Shown: piece after piece, positions 28,355 through 36,719 of the stretch
How the letters are laid out: each line of letters begins with the position of its first letter
Numbering within the stretch: position 1 is the stretch's first letter
Source of the DNA: Dactylosporangium aurantiacum
GTDB lineage: Bacteria > Actinomycetota > Actinomycetes > Mycobacteriales > Micromonosporaceae
Assembly: GCF_000716715.1 (NCBI RefSeq)
Contig: NZ_JNYJ01000030.1
Coordinates: 62,001-126,000, forward strand
Direction: 5' to 3'
DNA length: 64,000 bases
Notes under the pieces: generated by a model
What the model was told of the DNA's origin: nothing
The model's database searches: none
The model's input: the letters and a program-made list of their open reading frames with translations, nothing else
Made by a program: the position numbers and the translations under genes

Positions 28355-28969
28355 ATGACCGGCCGCGAACCCGTGGCGGCCGGCGAGACCGTCTACCTCA
28401 CCCCGAAGACCCGGGGCGCGGCCCGGGAGTGCTGGTCACAGCCCCGTGCGGTCGTCCTCGCCGTCGCTGACCCGTTCGTCACGGTCCGGCTCGTCACCGG
28501 ACGCACCGCGAGCCGCCCCCGAGCGGTCATCCCGTCCACCCCGGCCGTCATGGACCCGGCCGCCGGCGTCTGGATCCGCGAGCACGTGCTGAACCGGAAG
28601 CACCACCGGGCCAGCCGGGTTCTGGACGAGACGTGCCCGTGCCAGTGGGGTCCGTGCGGGCACTGCCTCGCCGGCCGCCACGACCGGTGCGCGCACCGCC
28701 AGCCCGGCTGGAACCCGGTCTCGTCCGAGACGTACGTGGTCAACCGCCTCGGGTACGTCCTCGCCGAGGTCTGGCGGGCGACCGGACCCGCCTGCGCCTG
28801 GCACTGTCCCTGCCCGGCCCCGGACTGTGCCGTCGTGGTGCCCGACGGGCCGGTCATCACCACCCACGCCGCCAACGTCGTGCGGACCCTGCCTACCCCG
28901 GCAGCCCGCCGGCGCCGTCCCGCCGCGCCGCCGGCCGGGGCCGAGCACGAGGCGCTGACGCTGTGGTGA
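28355..28969 (+). CDS. DUF6248-like Cys-rich protein
   Basis: The 204-residue protein has a beta-rich N-terminus (GETVYLTPKTRG, AVVLAVADPFVTVRLVTGRTA) and a compact Cys/His block (CPCQWGPCGHCLAGRHDRC, then WHCPCPAPDC) that should bind zinc. It matches proteins that sit just upstream of the replication initiator in AICEs, but no activity is known. Its stop overlaps the start of the rep gene as GTGA. Confidence 0.75.
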   Translation: MTGREPVAAGETVYLTPKTRGAARECWSQPRAVVLAVADPFVTVRLVTGRTASRPRAVIPSTPAVMDPAAGVWIREHVLNRKHHRASRVLDETCPCQWGPCGHCLAGRHDRCAHRQPGWNPVSSETYVVNRLGYVLAEVWRATGPACAWHCPCPAPDCAVVVPDGPVITTHAANVVRTLPTPAARRRRPAAPPAGAEHEALTLW

Positions 28970-30438
28970 CCCCCGAACCCGCCGCTCTCGCCCTGTTGGC
29001 CCGCTCGACGGACATCCGCGACCAGGCCATCGCCCGCGCCGCGCGTCCCGACTATCCGGCCTGGGTCTCGCACGTCCGCGCGGCGTCGGGCTGCACCCGC
29101 CCGGTCCGGCTCGCCGGCACGATGACCACCATCGAGGCCGCCACCGGCAGGCTCCTGGACAGCGTCGACACCGCGCACATGCCGGACGGGGTCATCTACA
29201 AGGCGTGCGGCAATCGCCGGGAGAGCGTCTGCCCGAGCTGCTCCGAGACGTACAAGCGCGACGCCTATCAGGTCGTGCGGGCCGGGCTCGTCGGCGGCAA
29301 GGGCGTCCCTGAGCACGTGGCGCAGCACCCGGCGGTGTTCCCGACGTTCACCGCCCCCAGCTTCGGCGAGGTCCACACCCGCGTCGTCAAGCGGCACACC
29401 TGCGGCAAACGGCCCGGGTGCGACTGCCGGCCGGAGCCGTGCCACGCCCGCCGCGACGTCGCCGTCTGCCCGCACGGCCGGCGCATCGTCTGCTTCGCCC
29501 GGCACGAGGCCACGGACAAGGCGCTCGGCACGCCGATGTGCCTGGACTGCTACGACCACGCCGCCCAGGTCGTGTGGAACCTCCAGGCCGGCGAGCTGTG
29601 GCGGCGTACCGGTGAGGCGATCCGCAAGTACATCCGCCGGGTCGCCCGGCAACGCGGCATCGACCCGGACCGGGTCCGGCTCGCCAAGGGCAAGGCCGCG
29701 GAGATGCAGCGGCGGGGCGTCATCCACTTCCACGCCATCATCCGGCTCGACGGCGCCGACCCCGACGACAAGACCGCGATCCTCCCGCCGCCGCCCGGCC
29801 TCGACGCGCAGGACCTGGTCGACGCGGTCGAGTACGCGGCTCGCACGGCGTTCACCACCGACCCGCACCCGGCGAACCCGGACGGATGGCGGATCGGCTG
29901 GGGCGAGCAGCTGCTCACGAAGGTCATCACGACCGCCGCCGACGGCGACGTCACCGACGGCATGGTCGCCGCGTACCTCGCCAAGTACGCCACCAAGGCC
30001 ACCGAGGTCACCGGGCACGCGTCCAACCGGCTCACCGACGCGACCGTCAGCCTGTACGCCGACCCGGACGGCACCCACACCGAACGGCTCATCGAAGCGT
30101 GCTGGACCCTCGGCACCCCACGCGACTGGCGTGGCCTGCGCCGATGGGCGCACATGCTTGGGTTCGGCGGCCACTTCTTCACCAAGTCGCGCACGTACTC
30201 CGTCACGTTCGCCGTGCTGCGCCAGCGCCGCATCGTGCACCGCCGCACCGAGACCAGCGGCCCCGCCGGCGACGGCCAGGTGGCCGAGCAGCCGACGACC
30301 CTCGTTGTGAACTTCCTGCAGTTCGTCGGCGCCGGGTGGCTCAGCCCGGCCGACGCGATGCTGGCCACCACGTCCGCCGCCATGGCCCGGGAGCACCAGC
30401 AGCAGGCCCGCGAGTACCTGAGCAGCACCGCCGCCTGA
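28966..30438 (+). CDS. RepSA-like rolling-circle replication initiator
   Basis: The 490-residue protein starts at GTG 28966, overlapping the previous stop. It contains the HUH metal-binding motif in RGVIHFHAIIRLD (His about 256 and 258) and the catalytic tyrosine region AAYLAKYATKATE (about 336-342). A Cys-rich segment lies earlier (SVCPSCSETYKRD, CGKRPGCDCRPEPC). This is the architecture of pSAM2 RepSA, which nicks the origin to start rolling-circle replication after excision. The frame is open far upstream but reads as shadow of the DUF6248-like gene. Confidence 0.9.
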   Translation: MTPEPAALALLARSTDIRDQAIARAARPDYPAWVSHVRAASGCTRPVRLAGTMTTIEAATGRLLDSVDTAHMPDGVIYKACGNRRESVCPSCSETYKRDAYQVVRAGLVGGKGVPEHVAQHPAVFPTFTAPSFGEVHTRVVKRHTCGKRPGCDCRPEPCHARRDVAVCPHGRRIVCFARHEATDKALGTPMCLDCYDHAAQVVWNLQAGELWRRTGEAIRKYIRRVARQRGIDPDRVRLAKGKAAEMQRRGVIHFHAIIRLDGADPDDKTAILPPPPGLDAQDLVDAVEYAARTAFTTDPHPANPDGWRIGWGEQLLTKVITTAADGDVTDGMVAAYLAKYATKATEVTGHASNRLTDATVSLYADPDGTHTERLIEACWTLGTPRDWRGLRRWAHMLGFGGHFFTKSRTYSVTFAVLRQRRIVHRRTETSGPAGDGQVAEQPTTLVVNFLQFVGAGWLSPADAMLATTSAAMAREHQQQAREYLSSTAA

Positions 30439-30451
30439 CGCGCGGCAGAGC

Positions 30452-30468
30452 GTCAAGCCTTCCTTGAC
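30452..30468. promoter_or_regulatory. GTCAAG-N5-CTTGAC palindrome, copy 3
   Basis: It lies in the 54-bp gap between rep and xis, ending 24 bp before the xis start, so it is well placed to control xis-int expression. TTGACA overlaps its right arm and could serve as a -35 element. Confidence 0.6.
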
Positions 30469-30492
30469 AGTAGATCTGACAGGAGTGACCCG

Positions 30493-30678
30493 GTGACACC
30501 CGAGCAAGACAGCACGTGGACCGTCGACGAGGTGGCGGCGTACCTGCGTGTGCCGGTGGAGACGCTGTACACCTGGCGCAAGCGGCACTACGGGCCGCCC
30601 GCCGCGAAGATCGGCCGGCACCTGCGCTACGACCCGGCGGACGTGCGGGCCTGGTTCCGCCAGCAGTCGGCGGCCTGA
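30493..30678 (+). CDS. xis: Excisionase (Xis)
   Basis: The 61-residue protein is a MerR-like winged helix: TVDEVAAYLRVPVETLYTWRKR, PAAKIGRHLRYDPADVRAWF. Such proteins bend DNA at att sites and bias the integrase towards excision. Start is GTG 30493 with ACAGGAGTG upstream. It lies 2 bp before int, the standard AICE xis-int pair. Confidence 0.92.
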   Translation: MTPEQDSTWTVDEVAAYLRVPVETLYTWRKRHYGPPAAKIGRHLRYDPADVRAWFRQQSAA

Positions 30679-30680
30679 CC

Positions 30681-31883
30681 ATGGGACACGTCGAGGACCG
30701 CTGGTACCGGACCGTGCGGCAGGACGGCAAGCCGGTCCGGGTCAAGTCCGACCGGTACGGCACGGGCATGCGGTACCGCGTCCGCTACCTCGGACCGGAC
30801 GGCCGCGAACGCAATGAGTCGTTCCCCGACCGGCAGAAGAGGGCCGCTGAGGCGTTCCTCGCCACGGTCGAGGCGGACAAGGTCCGGGGCAACTTCATCG
30901 ACCCGAACGCCGGCCGAATGCTGTTCGGCACCTACGCCGAGCAGTGGCTGCGGACCGCCCGGCTGGACGAGTCGACCCGGGAGACCGTGGAGTACCGGGT
31001 GCGCAAGCACCTGCTGCCGTTCTTCGGTGCACGGCAGCTCGGCGCGATCAAGCCCGGGACGATCCGCGAGTGGGACCGCTCCATGGAGGGCAAACTCGCG
31101 CTGAGCACCCGCTCCGTGGTCTTCGCCCACCTGCGGACCATCCTCAACGCCGCCGTCGACGACCAGAAGATCGCGAAGAACCCGTGCGCGGCTCGCTCCG
31201 TCGTCCAGCCGGAACCGGCGCAGAAGAAGATCGTGCCGTGGACGCAGCAGCAGGTCCAGGCCGTCCGGTCGAAGCTGCCCGCGCGATACCGCCTGGTTGT
31301 CGACCTCGGCGCGGGCTGCGGCCTGCGGCAGGGAGAGATCTTCGGGCTCAGCGACGCGGACCTCGACGTCGCCGGCGGCTGGCTGCACGTACGGCGGCAG
31401 GTCAAGGTGGTCCGGTCCCGGCTCGTGTTCGGCCTGCCCAAGAGCAACCGGGAGCGCAAGGTGCCGCTCCCGGCGTCGGTGGCCCGGCGTCTCGAAGTCC
31501 GCGGTGAGACGTACAAGCCGGTGGCCGTCACCCTGCCGTGGGAGGACCCGTTCAGCGCCGAGCTGGTGACCGTCACCCTGCTGCTCACCACCCCACGGGG
31601 CAACGCGGTCCGCCGGAACACCTTCGACGAGTTCGCCTGGAACCCGGCGGTCAAGGACGCCGGCATCGAGCGGACCCGGGCGACCGGCACCCACGCCCTG
31701 CGGCACCACTACGCGTCGGTGCTGCTCGACGCGGGGGAGAGCATCAAGGCGCTCTCGGAGTACCTCGGGCACTGGGATGCCGGGTTCACGCTGCGGCAGT
31801 ACACCCACCTGATGCCGGCGAGCCAGGGCCGCACCCGCGACGCGATCGACGCGATCCTTGACCGGCAGGACACGGCCCAATGA
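30681..31883 (+). CDS. int: Tyrosine-recombinase integrase
   Basis: The 400-residue protein has an arm-binding/SAM-like N-terminal part (about 70-170) and a catalytic domain with all key residues: Arg in GCGLRQGE (about 216), His and Arg in HALRHHY (about 338-341), His in GHWDAG (about 364) and the nucleophile Tyr in RQYTHLMP (about 374). It would recombine attP with the 29-bp site in rnpB. ATG 30681 follows xis directly. The stop codon overlaps the ACGGCCC repeats next to attR. Confidence 0.95.
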   Translation: MGHVEDRWYRTVRQDGKPVRVKSDRYGTGMRYRVRYLGPDGRERNESFPDRQKRAAEAFLATVEADKVRGNFIDPNAGRMLFGTYAEQWLRTARLDESTRETVEYRVRKHLLPFFGARQLGAIKPGTIREWDRSMEGKLALSTRSVVFAHLRTILNAAVDDQKIAKNPCAARSVVQPEPAQKKIVPWTQQQVQAVRSKLPARYRLVVDLGAGCGLRQGEIFGLSDADLDVAGGWLHVRRQVKVVRSRLVFGLPKSNRERKVPLPASVARRLEVRGETYKPVAVTLPWEDPFSAELVTVTLLLTTPRGNAVRRNTFDEFAWNPAVKDAGIERTRATGTHALRHHYASVLLDAGESIKALSEYLGHWDAGFTLRQYTHLMPASQGRTRDAIDAILDRQDTAQ

Positions 31884-31910
31884 CGGCCCGACAAGATCAA
31901 ACAGGGCCGT
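31872..31910 (+). repeat. ACGGCCC repeats near attR, candidate integrase arm sites
   Basis: ACGGCCC occurs at 31872-31878 and 31883-31889 (11-bp spacing) and inverted at 31904-31910. The block ACGGCCC-NN-TGACGGCCCG matches the one at 17675 near attL. It overlaps the end of int and lies about 50 bp from the attR core. Confidence 0.55.
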
Positions 31911-31941
31911 TTTCCCTGGTAGACGTCTTGCGTACGGTGAA

Positions 31942-31970
31942 AACCCGGCGTACAGGTCGACTCGTCCGTC
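31942..31970 (+). repeat. attR, 29-bp core (displaced rnpB 3' end)
   Basis: Identical to 17556-17584. This is the original chromosomal 3' end of rnpB, cut off from the gene by the element. Confidence 0.95.
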
Positions 31971-31979
31971 TGTATCCCT

Positions 31980-31997
31980 CGGCGCCTGGCGGCGCCG
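31980..31997 (+). terminator. Probable native rnpB terminator, displaced by the AICE
   Basis: CGGCGCC and GGCGCCG form a 7-bp stem with a TGGC loop, 10 bp after the attR core. In the empty site it would directly follow rnpB. Confidence 0.55.
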
Positions 31998-32000
31998 GGC

Positions 32001-32051
32001 GGGGGTTCCCACCCGCACCCCCGTGCTCGCTGGCGCTCGCACCGCCTGCGC
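32001..32051. repeat. Interspersed repeat, copy 1
   Basis: The segment from GGGGGTTCCC to CACCGCCTGCGC matches 56022-56074 with a few changes and small gaps. Both copies lie just beyond a gene end or att site, outside coding regions. Confidence 0.55.
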
Positions 32052-32153
32052 CCGGCGGCGCGGCGGCTTCCGCGCCAGGCGCGCCCCGATCCGGTGGTCG
32101 CCGTCCGTCTCCCGTGCCGCCCCACGGACCCCCGGAGGCGCGCGGCCGACCGT

Positions 32154-32423
32154 TCAGTCGGCGGCTCCGCTGACCGCGACGGCGATCAGGACGAGGCCGA
32201 CCGCGACCTCGAGGCCCAGGCCGGCCAGGAAGAGCTTCGGGTGGTCGACGAACAGTCGCAGGGTCCCCAGCGGGCCGGGCAGCGATCTGCCTGCCCGCAC
32301 CCGCTGCTGGGCCCACCAGCGCAAGCCGAGGTTCAGGAGGGCGAACACCGGCACGAGAGCGCCGAACCCGCCGATCAACGCAGGCGACGCGTTCTGGGAC
32401 TCGCTGAGGGCGACCGTCCGCAC
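32154..32423 (-). CDS. Small two-pass membrane protein
   Basis: The 89-residue protein starts at GTG 32423 and has two hydrophobic segments (about 13-33 and 65-86) separated by a basic loop (RWWAQQRVRAGR). No family is recognised. It is the first chromosomal gene right of the AICE. Coding status rests on the clean membrane pattern. Confidence 0.55.
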   Translation of the reverse strand: MRTVALSESQNASPALIGGFGALVPVFALLNLGLRWWAQQRVRAGRSLPGPLGTLRLFVDHPKLFLAGLGLEVAVGLVLIAVAVSGAAD

Positions 32424-32549
32424 GGGTCGACGATAGTGGTGGGTGCGGCCCGGTCAGCTCGTCGTGGAAACGCCCACGCGTGTCGGGGTGCACGGGGCCG
32501 CGCGGTCGTGCACCCCTCCAGGAGGTCCACGACCGCGCGGCGCGCGCCG

Positions 32550-33419
32550 TCAGTTGAGGACGGCCAGGTCCAGCCGCTGCAGCGTCTCCGGGTCGCCGAG
32601 CAGCTCGATCTCGACCACCCGGCCGTTCTCCACGACGAAGTCGAAGACCACGCGTGGCTTGCCGCCGGCGGACCACACGGCGCCCACGAAGCCGTCGATG
32701 AGGGCCGTCTGCGCGACCCTGGCCCGGCCGGCGAACGTCTCGGCCACCGCGCCGGCGCCGTGGACCTCCGGGGCGGCGCCGGCCAGGACGGTGGCGGCGT
32801 CGGCGCGCAGGACGACGTCGGGGTCGAGGAGGGCGAGCAGGGCCTGGAAGTCACCGCCCCGGGCGGCGGCGAGGAACGCGTCGACGACCTCGCGCTGCCG
32901 GGGCAGGTCGGGTTCGGTCTGGGCGCCCTGGACGCGGCGGCGGCCGCGGCTGGCGAGCTGGCGGGCGGCCGCGGGGGAGCGGCCGACGATGGTGGCGATG
33001 TCCTCGAACGGCACGGCGAACATGTCGTGCAGCACGAACGCGAGCCGCTCGGCGGGGGCCAGGGTGTCCAGCACCACCAGCATCGCCAGCCCCACGTCGT
33101 CGGCGAGCAGCGCCTCCTGCTCGGGGTCGCTGGCGGCGGGCAGGACGGCGGGCAGGCCGACGTCGTCGGTGGGGTCCTCGGGGCGGGACTTGCGGCTGCG
33201 CAGCATGTCGAGGCTGATCCGGCCGACCACGGTGGTCAGCCAGCCGCCGAGGTTGTCGACGGCGGCGTGGTCGGAGCGGCTCAGCCGCAGCCACGCCTCC
33301 TGGACCGCGTCCTCGGCCTCCGGTAGGGAGCCGAGCATCCGGTACGCCACCCCACGCAGATGGCGGCGGTGTTCCTCGAACCGTTGGGCCAGCAGGTCGG
33401 TGTCGTTGTCCACGATCAC
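32550..33419 (-). CDS. SigJ-like ECF sigma factor with SnoaL-like C-terminal domain
   Basis: The 289-residue protein has sigma region 2 (about 13-80: GVAYRMLGSLPEAEDAVQEAWLRL, GWLTTVVGRISLDMLRSRKS), sigma region 4 (about 118-165: DTLAPAERLAFVLHDMFAVPFEDIA, RQLASRGRRRV) and a C-terminal SnoaL-like domain (about 178-289). In this class the extra domain modulates activity instead of a separate anti-sigma factor. Start is GTG 33419. It diverges across 33 bp from the PPOX gene, which may be its target. Confidence 0.9.
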   Translation of the reverse strand: MIVDNDTDLLAQRFEEHRRHLRGVAYRMLGSLPEAEDAVQEAWLRLSRSDHAAVDNLGGWLTTVVGRISLDMLRSRKSRPEDPTDDVGLPAVLPAASDPEQEALLADDVGLAMLVVLDTLAPAERLAFVLHDMFAVPFEDIATIVGRSPAAARQLASRGRRRVQGAQTEPDLPRQREVVDAFLAAARGGDFQALLALLDPDVVLRADAATVLAGAAPEVHGAGAVAETFAGRARVAQTALIDGFVGAVWSAGGKPRVVFDFVVENGRVVEIELLGDPETLQRLDLAVLN

Positions 33420-33452
33420 ATCCTCGGTCGGGTCACGGCTTAGGCTTGCATC

Positions 33453-33893
33453 ATGACCGCACCGGCACGGAGCACAGCGCAGCGGGTCGACGACACGCTG
33501 CGACGGCTCGAGCGCGACGTCGACGCCTGGGTGGCGACGGCCTCACCGGAGGGGGAGCCGTGCATGGTGCCGCTGTCGTTCCTGTGGGACGGTGCGACGC
33601 TGCTGTTCTCCACCGCGCCGGGCAACCCGACGGCCCGCAACCTGGCCGCCGGTGGGCGGGCCCGGGTCGGGATCGGGCAGACCCGCGACGTGGTGCTCAT
33701 GGAGTGCGACGTCGAGCCGCTGGCGGCCACCGGCATCGCGCCGGAGGTGGCGGACGCGTTCGCGGCGAAGACGGGGTTCCGTCCGGGTCCGCGGTACGTG
33801 TACCTGCGCATGACGCCGCTGTGGGTGCAGGCGTGGCGCGAGGTCAACGAGCTCGCCGGGCGGGACCTGCCGCCGCTCACGCCACCGAGGTGA
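33453..33893 (+). CDS. PPOX-family flavin/F420-binding protein
   Basis: The 146-residue protein has the split-barrel fold of pyridoxamine-phosphate-oxidase-like enzymes: VATASPEGEPCMVPLSFLWDGATLLFST, ARNLAAGGRARVGIGQTRDVVLMECDVE, and YVYLRMTPLWVQAWRE. Members reduce diverse substrates with FMN or F420; which cofactor is used here is not clear. ATG 33453 is preceded by a TAGGCT-like -10 element. It diverges from the SigJ-like gene and overlaps the convergent beta-trefoil gene by 17 bp. Confidence 0.85.
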   Translation: MTAPARSTAQRVDDTLRRLERDVDAWVATASPEGEPCMVPLSFLWDGATLLFSTAPGNPTARNLAAGGRARVGIGQTRDVVLMECDVEPLAATGIAPEVADAFAAKTGFRPGPRYVYLRMTPLWVQAWREVNELAGRDLPPLTPPR

Positions 33894-34548
33894 GGGCCAG
33901 CTGCTCCCACGGCCCGGCGCTGGTGCCGTTGCCGCGCAGCATGTTGGTGTAGCTGCCGGTCATGTCGACCCGGACGCTCACCCAGCCCTTCGTCGCCTGG
34001 TTGCGCAGGAAGTACACGCCGGCGTCGGACCACACCTCGAAGACCTCCCAGTCGCCCGGCCACTCGCCGCGGCCGCGCAGCATGCCCTTGAGGTTGCCGG
34101 CGTAGCCGTACTCGGCCGAAACGAGGTAGCCGGAGCTGGCCTGGATGTAGATGAGGTCGGTCCGGCCGTTGTAGGCGCAGAGGCTGAACTGCTCCCAGGT
34201 GCCCAGCGCCCCGGCCGAGGTCCTGGCGCGCAGCATGTTGTGGTTGCTGCCGGTGTACCCCTGTTCCTCGGAGACGTAGCGTCCGGCCCGGTAGCTGAAG
34301 ATGTAGTACCGCCGGCAGATCGAGGCACCGGGGATCGTCGTCGGCGCGAGCGCGTTGGTCTGCACGCCGCCGGCGTCGCCGGTCAGGTCCAGCGGGGTGC
34401 GCTTGAGGCCGTGCGCCGCCGGGTCGTCGTCAGCGGCCGTGCTGCCGGGCGGCGCCGCGCCCGGGCTCGGCTCGGCCCGGGCGATCCCGGGCGTGAGCAG
34501 CGCGGACAGGACGACGGCAGCGGACAGCAACCCCCGGGCACGGCGCAC
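33877..34548 (-). CDS. Secreted fascin-like beta-trefoil protein
   Basis: The 223-residue protein starts at GTG 34548 with GGAGAG upstream and has a signal peptide (about 1-24, ending GIARA). After an acidic linker there are three homologous repeats of about 43 residues: each has a strand pair (SYRAGRYVSEEQGYTGSNHNMLRA, SGYLVSAEYGYAGNLKGMLRG, KGWVSVRVDMTGSYTNMLRG) and ends with WEQFSL or similar. That three-fold pattern is a fascin/RICIN-like beta-trefoil, usually sugar- or protein-binding. Its ligand is unknown. Confidence 0.8.
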   Translation of the reverse strand: MRRARGLLSAAVVLSALLTPGIARAEPSPGAAPPGSTAADDDPAAHGLKRTPLDLTGDAGGVQTNALAPTTIPGASICRRYYIFSYRAGRYVSEEQGYTGSNHNMLRARTSAGALGTWEQFSLCAYNGRTDLIYIQASSGYLVSAEYGYAGNLKGMLRGRGEWPGDWEVFEVWSDAGVYFLRNQATKGWVSVRVDMTGSYTNMLRGNGTSAGPWEQLALTSVA

Positions 34549-34614
34549 AGTGACTCTCCAAGCATGTTCGGTAATGACCCCGCCGGACATGCTGGACGAA
34601 TGCATCGATGAGTG

Positions 34615-35406
34615 TCAAGACCCGCCGAGGAGCTTCAGGGTGGCCTCGTGCAACGGGGCGCTGCGGGCGAACAGCGACGGCCCGGCGCCGGGACCCGGCC
34701 GCCCGTCGAGGCCGCTGTACCGCCCGCCGGCCTCCGCGACGATGAGCGACGTGGCGGCGAAGTCCCACACCTGGCCGCGCGTCTGCACGGCCAGGTCGAG
34801 CCGCCCGTCGGCGACGAGCAGCGCCGCGTGGGTCGGCCAGGGCTCCTTTCGCGCCACGGCGGTCAGCGGCGCGAGCATCGCCCACTCCGCCGGGAACACC
34901 TGGCCGTCGTCGGGCACGATGCCGAGCGAGGCGCCGTCGGGGGTGTCGGCGCCGCCGGGGGCCACCCGCAGGCGCCGGCCGGGCCCGTCGTCGCCGATGC
35001 GTCCCATGTACGCCCCACCGCCGCGCCTGGCCCACCACAGCTCGCCCTGTGCCGGCACCGCGGCCGCGGCGGCGACGATCCCGCCGTCGTCCTCGAGGGC
35101 GACCAGCACCAGCCACCGGTCGTCGCCGGCGACGAACATCGCCGTGCCGTCGATCGGGTCGACGATCCAGCGCCGCCCGCCGGCACCGGTCAGCCCGCCC
35201 TCCTCGCCGAGGATCGCGTCGCCGGGGCGCGCCGCGGCGAGGACGTCACGCACCGCCGTCTCGACCGCCCGGTCGGCCTCGGTGACGACGCTGCCGTCGG
35301 CCTTGACCTCCTTCGGCAGCTCGGCGAGGGCGGCGAAGTACCGCAGCCCGACCTCGGCACCGGCGAGCGCGGCGCGGCGCGCGAGGTCGGCGTCGTCGTC
35401 GGTCAC
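34615..35406 (-). CDS. hisN: Inositol-monophosphatase-family phosphatase, probable histidinol-phosphatase
   Basis: The 263-residue protein has the family motifs GEEGG, WIVDPIDGT (about 76-84) and WDFAATSLIVAEAGG, which bind the catalytic metals. Actinobacteria use this type as histidinol-phosphate phosphatase (HisN), and the gene is typically near aroA, so that role is most likely; inositol phosphatase is the alternative. GTG at 35406 overlaps the aroA stop, so the two are translationally coupled. Confidence 0.82.
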   Translation of the reverse strand: MTDDDADLARRAALAGAEVGLRYFAALAELPKEVKADGSVVTEADRAVETAVRDVLAAARPGDAILGEEGGLTGAGGRRWIVDPIDGTAMFVAGDDRWLVLVALEDDGGIVAAAAAVPAQGELWWARRGGGAYMGRIGDDGPGRRLRVAPGGADTPDGASLGIVPDDGQVFPAEWAMLAPLTAVARKEPWPTHAALLVADGRLDLAVQTRGQVWDFAATSLIVAEAGGRYSGLDGRPGPGAGPSLFARSAPLHEATLKLLGGS

Positions 35407-36677
35407 AGGCGGGCCAGGTCGACGAAGTACGTCGGGTACGTCTTCGACACGCACCGCGGGTCCCGGATCTCGATGCCGGGCACCCGCAGGCCGAGCAGCG
35501 CCAGGCTCATCGCCATGCGGTGGTCGTCGTACGTGTGGAAGGCCGTCGGCGCGGGCGTGCCCGGCGTGACGGTGAACCCGTCCTCGTCCTCGACCGCGTC
35601 GATGCCGGCCCGGCGCAGCTCGGTGACGACGGCGGCGATCCGGTCGGTCTCCTTCTTGCGGATGAAGCCGATGCCGCGCACGCGGGTGGGGGAGTCGGCG
35701 AACACCGCGACCGCCGCGAGGGTCTGCGCGGTGTCGGAGATGTCGGCCATGTCGACGTCGATGCCGTGCAGCGTGCCGGTGCCGGTGACGGTGACCCGGT
35801 CGGCGGTCCGCTCGACCCGCGCGCCCATCTGCTCCAGCAGGTCCGCGAACCGTACGTCGCCCTGCAGGCTGGCGGTGCCGAGCCCTTCGACGGTGACCCG
35901 TCCCCCACTGATCGCGGCGGCGGCGAGCAGGTACGACGCGGCGCTCGCGTCGGGCTCGATCGCGTAGTCGGTCGCCCGGTACGACTGCGGCCGCACGTGC
36001 AGCCCGTCGACGGTGACCCCGAACGCCGCCATGACGGCCGCGGTCGCCTCGACGTAGGGCACCGACACCAGCGGCGAGGTCAGCTCCACCGACAGCCCTT
36101 CGGCCATCAGCGGCCCCGCCATCAGCAGACCGGACAGGAACTGGCTGGACAGGTGGCCGGGCAGCGCGACCTTGCCCCCGGCGACCGGCCCGGTCACCGC
36201 GACCGGCAGGAACCCGGGCTCGGCGAGGTCCTCGACGGTCGCGCCGAGCTCGCGCAGCGCGTCGGTCAGCGGGCCGAACGGCCGGGCCCGCAGCTGCGCG
36301 GAGCCGTCCACGACGCTGCGCGCCGGGCGCAGCGCGGCGGCGGGCACGACGAACCGGCCGGTGGTGCCGGACTGGCGGGCGTCGACGGCGGCGGGCCGCG
36401 TCTGCGTGCGCGGGTCGACGCCGTCCACGACGACCGTGTACGCGGCCTCGTCGACGGTCAGCGTCGCGCCCAGCGCCCGCACCGCGCCGAGCATGGCGTG
36501 GGTGTCGTCGGCGAACAGCACCCCGGTCAGCGTGCTGCGGCCCGGCGCGAGGGCGGCGCACAGCAGCGCGCGGTTGGTGATGCTCTTCGAGCCCGGCGGC
36601 CGCAGCGACACGTCGGGCGGCGCGCTCAGCGGGGTGACGGCAAGGACGTCCGGCAGCTCATCGGCATGGAGGCTCAC
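35403..36677 (-). CDS. aroA: 3-phosphoshikimate 1-carboxyvinyltransferase (EPSP synthase)
   Basis: The 424-residue protein matches EPSP synthase, which joins shikimate-3-phosphate and PEP in chorismate synthesis. Motifs include PPGSKSITNRALL (about 27-39), VDARQSGTTGRF, the SSQFLSGLLMAGPLM segment and the C-terminal TYDDHRMAMSLALLGL. Length is normal for the family. It is coupled to the hisN-like gene downstream by a 4-bp overlap. Confidence 0.96.
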   Translation of the reverse strand: MSLHADELPDVLAVTPLSAPPDVSLRPPGSKSITNRALLCAALAPGRSTLTGVLFADDTHAMLGAVRALGATLTVDEAAYTVVVDGVDPRTQTRPAAVDARQSGTTGRFVVPAAALRPARSVVDGSAQLRARPFGPLTDALRELGATVEDLAEPGFLPVAVTGPVAGGKVALPGHLSSQFLSGLLMAGPLMAEGLSVELTSPLVSVPYVEATAAVMAAFGVTVDGLHVRPQSYRATDYAIEPDASAASYLLAAAAISGGRVTVEGLGTASLQGDVRFADLLEQMGARVERTADRVTVTGTGTLHGIDVDMADISDTAQTLAAVAVFADSPTRVRGIGFIRKKETDRIAAVVTELRRAGIDAVEDEDGFTVTPGTPAPTAFHTYDDHRMAMSLALLGLRVPGIEIRDPRCVSKTYPTYFVDLARL

Positions 36678-36719
36678 TCCTCGATTGTCCCGCAGCCCGC
36701 GGGCCGCACGAGGGCGACC

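Noticed and set aside
28633..28965. Upstream extension of the replication initiator
   Set aside because: The 111 extra codons are an out-of-frame reading of the DUF6248-like gene; the GTG at 28966 has the coupled-start arrangement seen elsewhere in the operon.
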